A DNA stretch of 64,000 nucleotides from KBS-83 sp051025295 (GTDB lineage Bacteria > Acidobacteriota > Terriglobia > Terriglobales > Acidobacteriaceae). Within the stretch, counting starts at the first letter, position 1, and each line of letters starts with the position of its first letter. The stretch is from NCBI GenBank assembly GCA_051025295.1, contig JBMGJV010000016.1; one strand, given 5' to 3'. The position numbers were made by a program, and so were the translations under genes. Below are positions 1 through 9,445 of this stretch, one piece after another. Below the pieces are notes generated by a model that was not told where the DNA came from, did not search any database, and saw nothing but the letters and a program-made list of their open reading frames with translations.

Positions 1-1200
1 TGCTGCTTCGCGCTCGACCTCGCTGGAACAGAGCGGTTGGCCGGTGGTCCACAACAAGTGGCGGAAGATCTGGAACAGCAGTTGCACTCTGTCGCTGTCT
101 ACACCGCCATGGTGATCAGCGACGATCTGGAGACGGCGCGCGTCGTCTCGCGAACGCTCGATAGCGGCAGCCATCCCGTGCTGATCCCCTCCGGTGAGGA
201 GGCCATTGCACTCTCCTCCCTACCGTGCAGCGCGCTTGAGCCCGATCCAGAGCACGTTGAAACGCTGACACGATGGGGCATCCGCACGTTGGGGCAGCTT
301 GCCGCACTGCGTCCTGCGGAGCTGGTGGCGCGACTCGGTCAGCCTGGCAAACGACTGCATGCACTCGCTACTGGCACGCAGCCTCATCTCTTCCGCCCTG
401 TGGAGCCCCAATTTGTATTGCAGGCAGATGCAGTCTTCGAAGAGCCCGTCGAGTTCGCCGATTCCCTGCTCTTTGTCCTCGGCCCCATGCTGGACCGGCT
501 CATCACTCTTGCCGAGGCTAAGGCTCTGTCCTTGTTGTCGCTTGCCCTTACCCTGAAGCTGGAGCGCGCTGCCGAACACACGCTCAGCGTGCGCCCGGCG
601 CTGCCTTCCGCCGATCGCAAGTTCCTACTCAAGCTGCTGCAATTGGAGCTGGCCGTACATCCGCCATCCGCGGGCGTTCTGGCGATGGAATTGACTGCCG
701 AACCCGCGGCTCCCTCTCGCGAGCAGGGTGGACTCTTCTCGCCGCAGTTGCCAGACAGCTCGCGGCTGGATGTCACGCTGGCTCGTGTGCAATCGATCGT
801 TGGCGAGGGAAACGTCGGGTCGCCGAAACTGCGAGACACACACGGACCCGAGGGCTTCTCTATGCAGCCATTTCGCGTAGAGGCGCCGTCGCTGAATGCG
901 CAGGCTGCCGGAACAGATGCTCGCATTGCATGCCGTCGCCTGCGCCCACCATGGCCAGCAAATGTGGCACACCAGAGCGCTCAACCCGCATTCGTTACCT
1001 GCGAGCATCAGCGCTTCCGGGTGAAGCGCGCCTATGGACCATGGTGTTCGAGTGGCGCGTGGTGGAGAAGCAGCGATGCCTGGGCTCGGGAGGAGTGGGA
1101 GGTCCTGCTGCAAGCAGAGAATGCGCCCGTCCCGATGCACGCACTGCTGGTGCACGACCTGACGACGGAGCTCTGGCAGGTAGAAGGTATCTATGACTGA
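1..1200 (+). CDS. imuB: ImuB-like Y-family polymerase homologue (5' end outside window)
   Basis: The reading frame is open from base 1, so the N-terminal palm domain lies outside the window; about 399 residues are visible. They begin with CFALDLAGTERL, a motif typical of ImuB proteins, followed by a helix-hairpin-helix segment (RWGIRTLGQLAAL) and the little-finger and C-terminal regions. ImuB is a catalytically inactive DinB homologue that docks the error-prone polymerase DnaE2 on the beta clamp during SOS mutagenesis. The stop codon overlaps the start of dnaE2 by 8 bases, so the two are translationally coupled. ImuA, the usual third partner, would lie upstream, outside the window. Assignment rests on motif recognition plus the neighbour. 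Confidence 0.85.
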   Translation, partial: CCFALDLAGTERLAGGPQQVAEDLEQQLHSVAVYTAMVISDDLETARVVSRTLDSGSHPVLIPSGEEAIALSSLPCSALEPDPEHVETLTRWGIRTLGQLAALRPAELVARLGQPGKRLHALATGTQPHLFRPVEPQFVLQADAVFEEPVEFADSLLFVLGPMLDRLITLAEAKALSLLSLALTLKLERAAEHTLSVRPALPSADRKFLLKLLQLELAVHPPSAGVLAMELTAEPAAPSREQGGLFSPQLPDSSRLDVTLARVQSIVGEGNVGSPKLRDTHGPEGFSMQPFRVEAPSLNAQAAGTDARIACRRLRPPWPANVAHQSAQPAFVTCEHQRFRVKRAYGPWCSSGAWWRSSDAWAREEWEVLLQAENAPVPMHALLVHDLTTELWQVEGIYD

Positions 1201-4200
1201 TCAGTTTGGGACTGAGCGTCACGGGACGGACCGCTATGTCGAGCTACATGCGGCCAGCGCCTTCTCCTTTCTTGAAGGAGCGTCGCAGCCTGAGTCGCTC
1301 GTCGAGCAGGCAGCGTCCCTCGAGATGTCCGCCATCGCCCTCACCGATCGCAATGGCTTTTACGGGTCGGCACGCTTCCACACCATGGCAGAGAAGCAGA
1401 AGATCAAAGGTCACGTGGGCGCGGAGATCTCCGCTCATGAGTTAGGAAATCGCCTGACTCCAGCGCCCTGGACCATGCACACACGCCCGCAAGAGCCTGT
1501 GCGGCTGACTCTGCTGTGTACTTCGCGTACGGGATACCAGAATCTCTGCCAGATGATCACGCGCTACAAAATGCGCGAGCCGACCAAAGCCGAAGGCTCC
1601 GCTCACATCCAGGATCTGGAGGCATTCTCGGATGGGTTGATCTGCCTTACTGGTGGCGACGAGGGGCCACTCGCGTCAGCGCTCGCGCGTGGCGGCGAGC
1701 GAGAAGGCCGGTCCACCGTCGAGCGCCTGATCTCCATCTATGGCTGTCACAATGTGTATATCGAGCTACAACGTCACCAGGAGAGAGAGGAGGAGTGGCG
1801 CAACCAGGCAGCAATGCGGATTGCGTCGGCGCTCCATCTCCCCGTGGTCGCAACAAATGGTGTGCGTTACGCCACGCCATACGATCGCGAGATCCTCGAC
1901 ATCTTCACCGGCATCCGCCATGGCAAAGAGCTGGCGCACGCCGGACGGCTGCTGGCCGTGAATGCGCGACGTCACCTTCGCTCTGGCCACGAGATGCGCG
2001 CTATCTTTCACGACCTGCCGCATGCGGTCGAGCGTACCAACGATGTCTCTCAGCGGCTCGCCTTCACGCTTGAAGACCTGGGCTATGAGTTTCCCCGCTA
2101 TCCCGTTCCTGCGGGCGACACCATGGAGCGCTTCTTGTATCAGCGCGTCATGGAAGGCGTGTGCCTGCGTTATGGACACGCTGGTAAACGACACCTTTTG
2201 AGCAACGCCACAGCGCAGGCACGACGCGAGCTGGCGCTGATCGAGCAGCTCGGCTTCGCCGGGTACTTCCTCATCGTCTGGGACATCGTCCGCTACGCGA
2301 AACGAAACGGCATTCTCATTCAGGGCCGCGGCAGTGCTGCGAACTCGGTCGTGTGTTACGCCCTCGAAATCACCGCAGTCGATCCTATCGAGATGGATCT
2401 GCTGTTCGAGCGATTTCTAAGTGAGAGCCGTGGTGAGTGGCCGGACATTGATCTCGACCTGCCGTCCGGCGACAAGCGCGAGCAGGCAATCCGCTATGTG
2501 TACGAACGTTATGGCGAGCTGGGCGCCGCCATGACAGCTAACGTCATCACCTATCGTGGCAAATCAGCGGCGCGCGAAGCAGGCAAGATGCTTGGCTTCG
2601 ATCCCCAAACACTTGCGCAGCTCTCCAGCCTGGTCGGTCACTGGGAATGGCGCGGACCGAACGACACGATGGACCAGCAGTTCCGACACGCTGGCTTCGA
2701 CGTACGCCACCCGCGCATCGCAAAATATCTGGAGCTCTGCTTACGTCTTCAGGATCTGCCACGCCACCTTGGCCAACACTCCGGCGGCATGGTCATCTGC
2801 CAGGGACAGCTCGATCGTGTGGTGCCGCTGGAACGTGCCTCCATGCCCGGCCGCACCGTCATCCAGTGGGACAAGGAAGACTGCGCAGACCTCGGCCTCA
2901 TCAAGGTGGATCTGCTCGGCCTGGGCATGATGGCGGTCATAAAGGACTGTCTCGAATTGATCCCGCAGCACTATGGTCAAACTGTCGATCTCGCGCAGTT
3001 GCCGCAGGAGGAGGACGTTTATGAAGTTCTGCAGAAGGCAGACACGGTTGGCATGTTCCAGGTGGAGAGCCGTGCACAAATGGCCTCGCTGCCGCGAAAC
3101 AAGCCGGATCGGTTCTACGACATCGTCGTACAAGTAGCGATCATCCGGCCTGGCCCGATCGTGGGCAAGATGATGCATCCCTACATGCGGCGGCGCCAGA
3201 AGAAGGAAGAGATCAGCTATCCCCATCCCATGCTCGAAGACGCGCTGAGGCGCACCTTGGGAGTGCCACTGTTTCAGGAGCAACTGCTGCGCATGGCTAT
3301 GATCGTCGCCAACTTTACTGGCGCCGAGGCGGAAGAGTTGAGACGCGCCGTGGGCATGCGCCGCTCCATGCAGCGCATGCACGATCTCGAAGGCAAGCTG
3401 CGGACCGGCATGACTACGAACGGAATCGCCCCGAGCACGCAGGAGCAGATCGTGCAGAGCATCAGTTCCTTCGCGCTCTACGGTTTTCCGGAGTCACATG
3501 CCGCCAGCTTCGCTCTCATTGCCTACGCATCTGCGTATTTCAAAGTGCGCTATCTCGCTGCCTTTACCTGTGCTCTTTTGAACAATCAGCCCATGGGCTT
3601 CTACATGCCCGCGGTGATTGTAAAAGATGCACAGCGGCACGGGTTGAAGGTGCGGGCCATCGATATTCAACAGTCTGACTGGCTCTGCACTCTGGAACAT
3701 GAAGCTGACAGTAGCATCTCTCTCAGGCTGGGCTTGATGTATGCCAAGAGTTTGCGGCAGCATGCGGCCGAGGCTGTAATGGCAGCCAGGCAGGTGGGGC
3801 ACTTTACATCTGCAGAAGACCTTGCGCTGCGCGTACCTCTGCTGAACAAGAAGGAGCTGACGCGACTCGCCTGCATTGGTGCGCTGAACTCATTAGCCAA
3901 CGTGGGCCATCGCCGCGATGCACTGTGGCAGGTCGAGCAGGCAGGCCGACCCGCAGGTCCATTGCTACGCAATGCTGCCGCGTCACCCGATCGAAATCAC
4001 GAGACACAACAACCGTCGCCACTGTGCCAGATGAATACGGACGAGCGCCTTGTTGCGGACTACTCCGGTACAGGGGTCACTGTGGGCCGGCACCCGATTG
4101 CCTATCGCCGCGCTGCACTGCGTCAGCAGCGCATTTTATCCGCACAGGAACTGCGCCAATTTGCTGACGGCGCTTACGTAAGGACAGCTGGTTGCGTCAT

Positions 4201-4447
4201 CGCACGCCAGCGCCCAGGCACCGCCAGTGGCTTCATCTTTCTCTCGATGGAAGATGAGACGGGCATCTCGAACATCATCGTGCATCCCGATCTCTACGAA
4301 CGCGAGCGTCTGCTGGTCAGCCAAGGTAAGTTCCTGCTGGTCGAAGGCAAGCTGCAGAACGAAGACGCCGTGGTCCATGTGCGCGCTGACCGAATCGTCG
4401 CCCTGGCCTCAGCACCCATCGAAATTCGCTCACACGACTTTCATTGA
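1193..4447 (+). CDS. dnaE2: Error-prone DNA polymerase III alpha subunit DnaE2 (ImuC)
   Basis: This 1084-residue protein has the length and order of DnaE2. It has an N-terminal PHP domain (YVELHAASAFSFLEGAS, ALTDRNGFYG), then the C-family polymerase palm with GRGSAANSVVCYAL and the catalytic-type PDIDLDLPSG near residue 420, the fingers (RPGPIVGKMMHPYMRRR), a helix-hairpin-helix region and a C-terminal OB fold near residues 990-1070. DnaE2 replicates across damaged DNA with low fidelity and causes induced mutation. It overlaps imuB by 8 bases. The length is too short for a replicative DnaE and the imuB context fits, so identification is firm. No LexA box is visible because the operon start lies outside the window. 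Confidence 0.95.
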   Translation: MTDQFGTERHGTDRYVELHAASAFSFLEGASQPESLVEQAASLEMSAIALTDRNGFYGSARFHTMAEKQKIKGHVGAEISAHELGNRLTPAPWTMHTRPQEPVRLTLLCTSRTGYQNLCQMITRYKMREPTKAEGSAHIQDLEAFSDGLICLTGGDEGPLASALARGGEREGRSTVERLISIYGCHNVYIELQRHQEREEEWRNQAAMRIASALHLPVVATNGVRYATPYDREILDIFTGIRHGKELAHAGRLLAVNARRHLRSGHEMRAIFHDLPHAVERTNDVSQRLAFTLEDLGYEFPRYPVPAGDTMERFLYQRVMEGVCLRYGHAGKRHLLSNATAQARRELALIEQLGFAGYFLIVWDIVRYAKRNGILIQGRGSAANSVVCYALEITAVDPIEMDLLFERFLSESRGEWPDIDLDLPSGDKREQAIRYVYERYGELGAAMTANVITYRGKSAAREAGKMLGFDPQTLAQLSSLVGHWEWRGPNDTMDQQFRHAGFDVRHPRIAKYLELCLRLQDLPRHLGQHSGGMVICQGQLDRVVPLERASMPGRTVIQWDKEDCADLGLIKVDLLGLGMMAVIKDCLELIPQHYGQTVDLAQLPQEEDVYEVLQKADTVGMFQVESRAQMASLPRNKPDRFYDIVVQVAIIRPGPIVGKMMHPYMRRRQKKEEISYPHPMLEDALRRTLGVPLFQEQLLRMAMIVANFTGAEAEELRRAVGMRRSMQRMHDLEGKLRTGMTTNGIAPSTQEQIVQSISSFALYGFPESHAASFALIAYASAYFKVRYLAAFTCALLNNQPMGFYMPAVIVKDAQRHGLKVRAIDIQQSDWLCTLEHEADSSISLRLGLMYAKSLRQHAAEAVMAARQVGHFTSAEDLALRVPLLNKKELTRLACIGALNSLANVGHRRDALWQVEQAGRPAGPLLRNAAASPDRNHETQQPSPLCQMNTDERLVADYSGTGVTVGRHPIAYRRAALRQQRILSAQELRQFADGAYVRTAGCVIARQRPGTASGFIFLSMEDETGISNIIVHPDLYERERLLVSQGKFLLVEGKLQNEDAVVHVRADRIVALASAPIEIRSHDFH

Positions 4448-4908
4448 GAAGTTGCGGACTGCTGCTGGATATAGCGCAGTAGCGATTTCGGGCCACGAAC
4501 CTAGCTCTGCCAAACACTCTCTTCGAGTATCTCTTCTTCGGGCTCAGGCTCGAGCGACGGACCAGGCTTTTCCACCGTGACCGTCTATCTACGTACGCGC
4601 GGTGTGACGGGATGCGCACCGCAATCAGAGTTCCCTGGCCAGGAGAGCTGGCACCGAAACTCCGCCCCAAGAACTTCGGCGCGCTCGATCATCCCACGCC
4701 TGTTTCCGAGCAGGATGGCTCTCCGGGCGCGCAGCTTTTTCAGTTGCTAAATCGCAGCCGGGCAGAACTGCCTTCCAAACGTTAAGACGTCGATCCGGCC
4801 TTAGTCCCAGTCGGACTGTGTAGATGGCACCTTGTGGACAGCAATGCGCCGGAACCAGTGCGGTGTTGCGACGGCTCGCGAGTTCGGAGGGTGCACATAG
4901 CTTCGCCC
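4448..4908. other. Intergenic region between dnaE2 and a convergent secreted-protein gene
   Basis: About 460 bases lie between the stop of dnaE2 and the stop of the convergent secreted-protein gene. Short open frames exist on both strands but none has a ribosome binding site or recognisable protein features. No RNA gene or strong rho-independent terminator was seen. Confidence 0.5.
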
Positions 4909-6378
4909 TTATGGTGTGGTGACCTGTGTGGGCCAGTCGATGGCGACCGAGCCATCGCAACGCTCGAGATCGTTGAGCGTGACCCCCGAGGGGGCCGCGT
5001 TTCCCGCCGCGAGTGGACCTTGCGGCGTGGTGACGGTCACGAAGCTGGTGGTGCTGTTCGTGCATTGGCTGTTGCTGAGAGTCCAGCCCTGGTACTTCCC
5101 GGCCGCGGCTCCGAGATAGTAGCCGGCGGAGGCAGTATAGGTGTTCGCGTCCCACGCAAACACCGAATTCACGAAATTACCGTACGGCCCGTAGACGGCG
5201 GCGCCGTATTGTCCGGGCGAGTCGAAGAAGGCATTGATGTGCAGGTCGGTGGTGGCGTATTCGGCGATCTGAACAGTCTGGTTCGTGTAGGGGTGTTCGC
5301 CGATGATGGTGTTCTTCGACGATGCAGGCATCCAGCCTTCGCCATAGGTGTTGGAGCCCGTCGCCTCAAGGTTCCACGCATTCGAGCGACGCACGTTGGT
5401 GAACTTCATGCCGAAGGTCGGAGTGATGCCGTCCTGGATGAGGATCTTGAGCCCCGCGGTGCTCGAGCAGCTCCCGGCATTGGTGATGGTGGCTCCGGCG
5501 ACGGTGCCGTAGGTGACCGTGGGAATGTTCGAGTACTGGCCGGAGGCGTCGCTCGACACGTTGATGGAGAGGGTCGGCACGGTCTTGCAGGAGGCGAGAT
5601 CGGGGCCGACGATGCTGGCACGCACGTACTGCCTCGTGTACTTCTTCGTCCCGGCGTTCACGACGGTGACGCCCGTGAGCGAGGTGCCGGACCAGACCGG
5701 TGTGAGGACCGCGCCGCGCCCGGAGCCAACGCTATCGAATGTCTTGAGATTGTAGAGAGACGCGCCGTAGATCTGACCGGCGTTGTTAGGATCGGCGTTA
5801 CCAAACTCCAGCTCGTGATCGGACCCCGGAGCGGCGTTGCCGCACGAAAGGTCGAAGAAGGTGCTGGAAGACATGCCGTAGAAGCCGCAGGCTGCGGTGT
5901 CGTAATGGTTCGCGCTGACGCTGAAGCCCTGGAAGAGCGCGCTGGTCACGAGGCCGTTGGGCGAATCGGGATGATTAACGGTGGTGGCCATGGGACAGCC
6001 GCCGCGCTTGACGAGGCTGCTGAGGTTGGAGCCCCAGCCAATGATCGAGACAGTGGCATATGTGCCGTCACCCCGCGGCACTGTGGGCAGCGCAATCGCA
6101 TCGCAAGTCTGTGTTGCGGAGGGGTTAAGCACGACATACACCGGTGTCTGTGGGTGCGCGGCGAGGTAGGCGTCCGCCGCCTGCCGTGCCATGTCGTACT
6201 CGGTGTGCGTGCCGGTCCACTGGTAGGAGGCGACGTAGAAGAGCGCGTTGCCGAACTGGCTGGCGAGCAGCGGCACGCTGACCGCGTTGCTCCAGGGGAG
6301 CGCTCCCTGCGCGGAGGCGATGTGGGGAAGGGCGAGTTGGGCGGCGGCCAACAGTGCAGCACAAACGATCCTCTTCAT
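4909..6378 (-). CDS. Secreted protein, probable right-handed beta-helix (paralogue A)
   Basis: This 489-residue protein starts with a clear signal peptide (MKRIVCAALLAAAQLALPHIASAQG). The start at 6378 is supported by an AGGAG six bases upstream. The mature part is rich in Gly, Ser, Thr and Asn with repeated short beta-strand patterns such as DYDMARQAADA-like and LEFGNADPNN. This looks like the pectate-lyase or tailspike style of parallel beta-helix, but no catalytic residues were recognised, so the function is unknown. It is a tandem paralogue of the gene at 6528-7895, sharing the EYDMARQAADA, SIIGWGS, YGMS and CDGS blocks across the whole length. Probably exported and possibly acting on polysaccharides. 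Confidence 0.75.
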   Translation of the reverse strand: MKRIVCAALLAAAQLALPHIASAQGALPWSNAVSVPLLASQFGNALFYVASYQWTGTHTEYDMARQAADAYLAAHPQTPVYVVLNPSATQTCDAIALPTVPRGDGTYATVSIIGWGSNLSSLVKRGGCPMATTVNHPDSPNGLVTSALFQGFSVSANHYDTAACGFYGMSSSTFFDLSCGNAAPGSDHELEFGNADPNNAGQIYGASLYNLKTFDSVGSGRGAVLTPVWSGTSLTGVTVVNAGTKKYTRQYVRASIVGPDLASCKTVPTLSINVSSDASGQYSNIPTVTYGTVAGATITNAGSCSSTAGLKILIQDGITPTFGMKFTNVRRSNAWNLEATGSNTYGEGWMPASSKNTIIGEHPYTNQTVQIAEYATTDLHINAFFDSPGQYGAAVYGPYGNFVNSVFAWDANTYTASAGYYLGAAAGKYQGWTLSNSQCTNSTTSFVTVTTPQGPLAAGNAAPSGVTLNDLERCDGSVAIDWPTQVTTP

Positions 6379-6527
6379 TTGAAACTCCTGACCACTCGAT
6401 CGACGCGGCGAGCGCGGGCCGCTTGGGTTGACTGGTGTGGTGGGACGTGCGGCGATGTCGAGGGCCCGAGATGCAGACGGGCGGCGTGTGCTCGCGGGAG
6501 GCGTGGCAGAGTGGCTCGTCTCGGCAG

Positions 6528-7895
6528 CTACGGGGTGGTCGCCCACTGGGTGGCGTTGCTGCCATCGCAGGTCTGGATAGATTGAAGCCTCAGGCCGCCG
6601 GGCACTGGATTGGTGTTGGACAACAGACCGGCCCGCGTGGTGACAGCGACGAATTGGCCGCTGGTGTTGCTGCAGTGGCTGTTCTGGATCATCCAGTCCT
6701 GGAAGACGCGCGGGTCGTTGCCAGCGTAGTAGCCGGAGGAGCCGATGTAAGCGCCAGTGTCCCACTTGAAGGTTGCGTTCTGGAAGGTACCGTTCTGGCT
6801 GTAGATGGCCGCGCCGTACTCGCCCGGATCGGTAAAGACGGGATTGACGTGACGATTGCCGTTGGCAGTGTCAGTGATCTGAATGAGCTGTCCGGCGGAG
6901 GGCTGCTCGTTGTAAATGGAGTTATTGTGCGAGCCGGCCAGCCAGCCTTCGCCGTAGGTGGTTGCGCTGGTGGCGCGTAAGTCCCAGAAATGCGAATCGG
7001 CGATGTTGGTGAATTTCATCCCGTAGGTCGCGGGCGTCCCGTCCTGGATGAGGATGAACAGGTGGGCGGTGCTCTGACAGCTGCCGGCATTGGTGATGGT
7101 GGCACCGTTGATCAGCGCGTGGGCGTCGCGCGTTGGCGTGAGCTGCGGCACCACGGAGCAGGTGACGAGATCGGAGCCGATGATCTGGGCGCGCACGTAC
7201 TGGCTGGTGTAGCCGCGCGAACCGCCGCTCACAACGGTGACGCCTGTGAGCACGCTCCCGCCCCATACCGGTTTCAGCACAGCACCCAGACCACCGACGA
7301 CCGAGTCAAAAGTCTTCAGGTCATAGGCGTAGATGTTGTCCATCCAGCCGACTGAGTTGGCATCTCGGTTGCCGAACTCGAGCACGTGGTCGGCGTTCGC
7401 GACGGCGTCGCCGCACGCCACATCGAGGAACGTAGTGAGCGACATGCCGTACATCTCGCAGGCGGCGAGGTCGTGATGGCTCGCGTCAACGGTAAAGCCC
7501 TGGTACAAGCCGCGGCTGAGCGCGCCGTTGGGCGAGTCCTTGTGCTGAAGGGTGGCCGCGCTTCCGGGGCAGTTCGGGTCCTTGACGATGCTGCTGACGG
7601 CGGAGCCCCATCCGATGATCGAGGTGGTCGACGCGGAGCCCAGGGACGGCAGCGGAACGGCGTCGCAGGTGGTGTTCACACCGGACTTGAGCACCAGAAC
7701 GCTACCCGGTGAGTAGGCGCCCGCGGCAAAGGCGTCGGCTGCCTGCCGCGCCATATCGTAATCGGTATGGTTGCCATTCGCACTGTACGCACTGACGTAA
7801 AAGACGCCCGGGGGCGTGGTGCTCCCGAGCAGTGCCGGGGAGGCTGCGGTTGCGCCGGCCAAGAGAAGGGCCCATTCATGACATTTCATCATCAT
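6528..7895 (-). CDS. Secreted protein, probable right-handed beta-helix (paralogue B)
   Basis: About 455 residues, starting at one of three consecutive ATG codons (7895, 7892 or 7889) that lead into a short signal peptide (KCHEWALLLAGATAASPALLG). The mature protein aligns by eye with paralogue A from FYVSAYSANGNHTDYDMARQAADA to the C-terminal TCDGSNATQWATTP. Shared blocks include SIIGWGS, HKDSPNG, YGMSLTTFLD and a Thr/Gly-rich beta region. It lacks a stretch present in paralogue A around residue 270. The 149-base gap before paralogue A and the same orientation suggest a duplication and possible cotranscription. Function unknown; beta-helix architecture is inferred from composition only. Confidence 0.7.
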   Translation of the reverse strand: MMMKCHEWALLLAGATAASPALLGSTTPPGVFYVSAYSANGNHTDYDMARQAADAFAAGAYSPGSVLVLKSGVNTTCDAVPLPSLGSASTTSIIGWGSAVSSIVKDPNCPGSAATLQHKDSPNGALSRGLYQGFTVDASHHDLAACEMYGMSLTTFLDVACGDAVANADHVLEFGNRDANSVGWMDNIYAYDLKTFDSVVGGLGAVLKPVWGGSVLTGVTVVSGGSRGYTSQYVRAQIIGSDLVTCSVVPQLTPTRDAHALINGATITNAGSCQSTAHLFILIQDGTPATYGMKFTNIADSHFWDLRATSATTYGEGWLAGSHNNSIYNEQPSAGQLIQITDTANGNRHVNPVFTDPGEYGAAIYSQNGTFQNATFKWDTGAYIGSSGYYAGNDPRVFQDWMIQNSHCSNTSGQFVAVTTRAGLLSNTNPVPGGLRLQSIQTCDGSNATQWATTP

Positions 7896-8131
7896 TCTCG
7901 TTTTACGAAAGAAACGCTGCGCGTGCTGCCCGGGGCGCGTACATAGGACGCCCGGACGACGGAGACATGCGCGCGGCGGACCGGCTGCTGAGGACAAGCC
8001 GAACCGGAGAAAAGCACAAGCTGCCGAAAGGACCGTCGCGAACCGTTGCGCTGCGTTTTCTTGCTCAGGTGAGAGTAGCGTTCTTCGGGCCGAAATGCCC
8101 AGCTATTTACCACATCTGCTGTGACTCATTC

Positions 8132-8752
8132 GTGGTAGTGCGCAGACGACGGGATTTCCTGTGGGGAAAGTTCGCTCCCTGCCGGGATCTTGCAAGCAGG
8201 TCTCCAAAGATCCGACTTTCAGACCCGCGGGTTGACCACGCCGCAACCTGCCCCAATTGCATGAGCCGCCTTCTCGTGCTCAGACAAGAACAGCGATCTC
8301 GGCGAAGGACACTCGCCGTTGCTCTAGCCGCCGCTACGATTGCGGCTGTCACGATTGCTTTGGTCCTAGGCTGGCGGTCGATTGATCGCACTCCACCTGC
8401 AGCCAACACTGTTGCGGTCTCCCAGACTGTCGACCTCTGGGACACCGGAACTGTTCGAGGAGAGCAGGCGGGGCAATTGCAGTCTGTCTCTCTCCCTACC
8501 GCCTTGATCAGACTTACTATCGTCCTGCCGCGGCACAGCCCGCCAGGACAGTACTTGGTGGCGATCACTCGCGATCGGAACGGGAACGGTGTGGTGGCCG
8601 AGGGACTTGCCCCGGCTGCCGCAACTGGCGAGAAGGAGCAGATTACGACCAGCATCGATCTGAGCAAAGCTCACGGTGGGCAGTACTTCCTCTCAACGAC
8701 CCACGAACAAGATCAAGCGGCGTACTACTATCCGCTCAAGATCAAGCATTGA
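8132..8752 (+). CDS. Membrane protein with anti-sigma-factor-like zinc finger
   Basis: The supported part runs from about residue 30 of this frame: DHAATCPNCMSRLLVLRQEQ is an HxxxCxxC arrangement like the zinc fingers of anti-sigma factors. It is followed by one transmembrane helix (TLAVALAAATIAAVTIALVLGW) and an extracytoplasmic domain of about 110 residues ending in YYYPLKIKH. The proposed GTG start is uncertain; the frame is open further upstream, where composition looks non-coding. No sigma factor gene is adjacent, so the regulatory role is only inferred. It is divergent from the secreted-protein gene ending near 7895. Confidence 0.5.
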   Translation: MVVRRRRDFLWGKFAPCRDLASRSPKIRLSDPRVDHAATCPNCMSRLLVLRQEQRSRRRTLAVALAAATIAAVTIALVLGWRSIDRTPPAANTVAVSQTVDLWDTGTVRGEQAGQLQSVSLPTALIRLTIVLPRHSPPGQYLVAITRDRNGNGVVAEGLAPAAATGEKEQITTSIDLSKAHGGQYFLSTTHEQDQAAYYYPLKIKH

Positions 8753-8998
8753 ATGTGTTCTGCGCAAGCGCCAATCTCGTCAACCATGTACTTCGAACTC
8801 GCAAAGCGGACATCTATAGTCGCCCACAGGCAGTAGGGGGATGCATGCCGAGTCACGAACTTCGACTGTGCTGCCGCCCTGCGGGCAAACGTGCAAATCC
8901 GAGATTCGTTTGACTTCGGGATACGTCTTGCACAGTGGACAATAGGAGGACTATAGCCGTCGTGTTTCCTACCCGGTCACGGGTGGCTGGCGTGATGC

Positions 8999-9438
8999 TT
9001 GACAGTTAGCAAACCTACGCTGTGCATCAGCACGAGTCGAAACGCGAGCGTGTATGGCGCGGGTATGGGCACGACGACTGTCACAGGAACGGCCCACGGC
9101 TCCTATGGGTGCTTCGGCGGGCGTGGTGGTCCAGTCAGTGTCGGACGCAAACTAACACTGTTTACTGTCGATTGTCGAGTTACGGCTAGCAATGGCACCA
9201 TCGCCGCGGGCTGGAACGATCCGAATATATGGCTACGTTTGGCTTAAGCGATAGTGTTCCGCACCAACCGATCACCCTACCTCTGGGAGGAACCTGCACA
9301 GCCAATAACATCTATCATTACCGAGATGGACAAAGGCTCCATAACGTCGGCCCCATCAACAACAGGATTGCGGACAACGCTTGCACGAAGTTCATCGATA
9401 AGATCACGACCGGGTATACGGACACAGTCACTCCCTGA
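8999..9438 (+). pseudogene. Possible decayed secreted-protein gene split by a frameshift
   Basis: Two short frames appear to be halves of one protein. The first (TTG at 8999) ends VTASNGTIAAGWNDPNIW then stops at 9245. The second, beginning near 9229, continues ATFGLSDSVPHQPITLPLGG to a stop at 9438. A one-base shift near 9230 would join them into about 145 residues rich in Gly, Thr and Asn. The first half has no convincing start or signal peptide. No family was recognised. The rest of 8753-9445 shows nothing else supportable. Confidence 0.3.
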
Positions 9439-9445
9439 GCAATTT

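Noticed and set aside
4834..6585. A long rightward open frame (about 583 codons) opposite the first secreted-protein gene
   Set aside because: It is antisense to a gene with a signal peptide and a ribosome binding site, has no recognisable domains and is Gly/Val/Arg-rich in the manner of a G+C-driven shadow frame.
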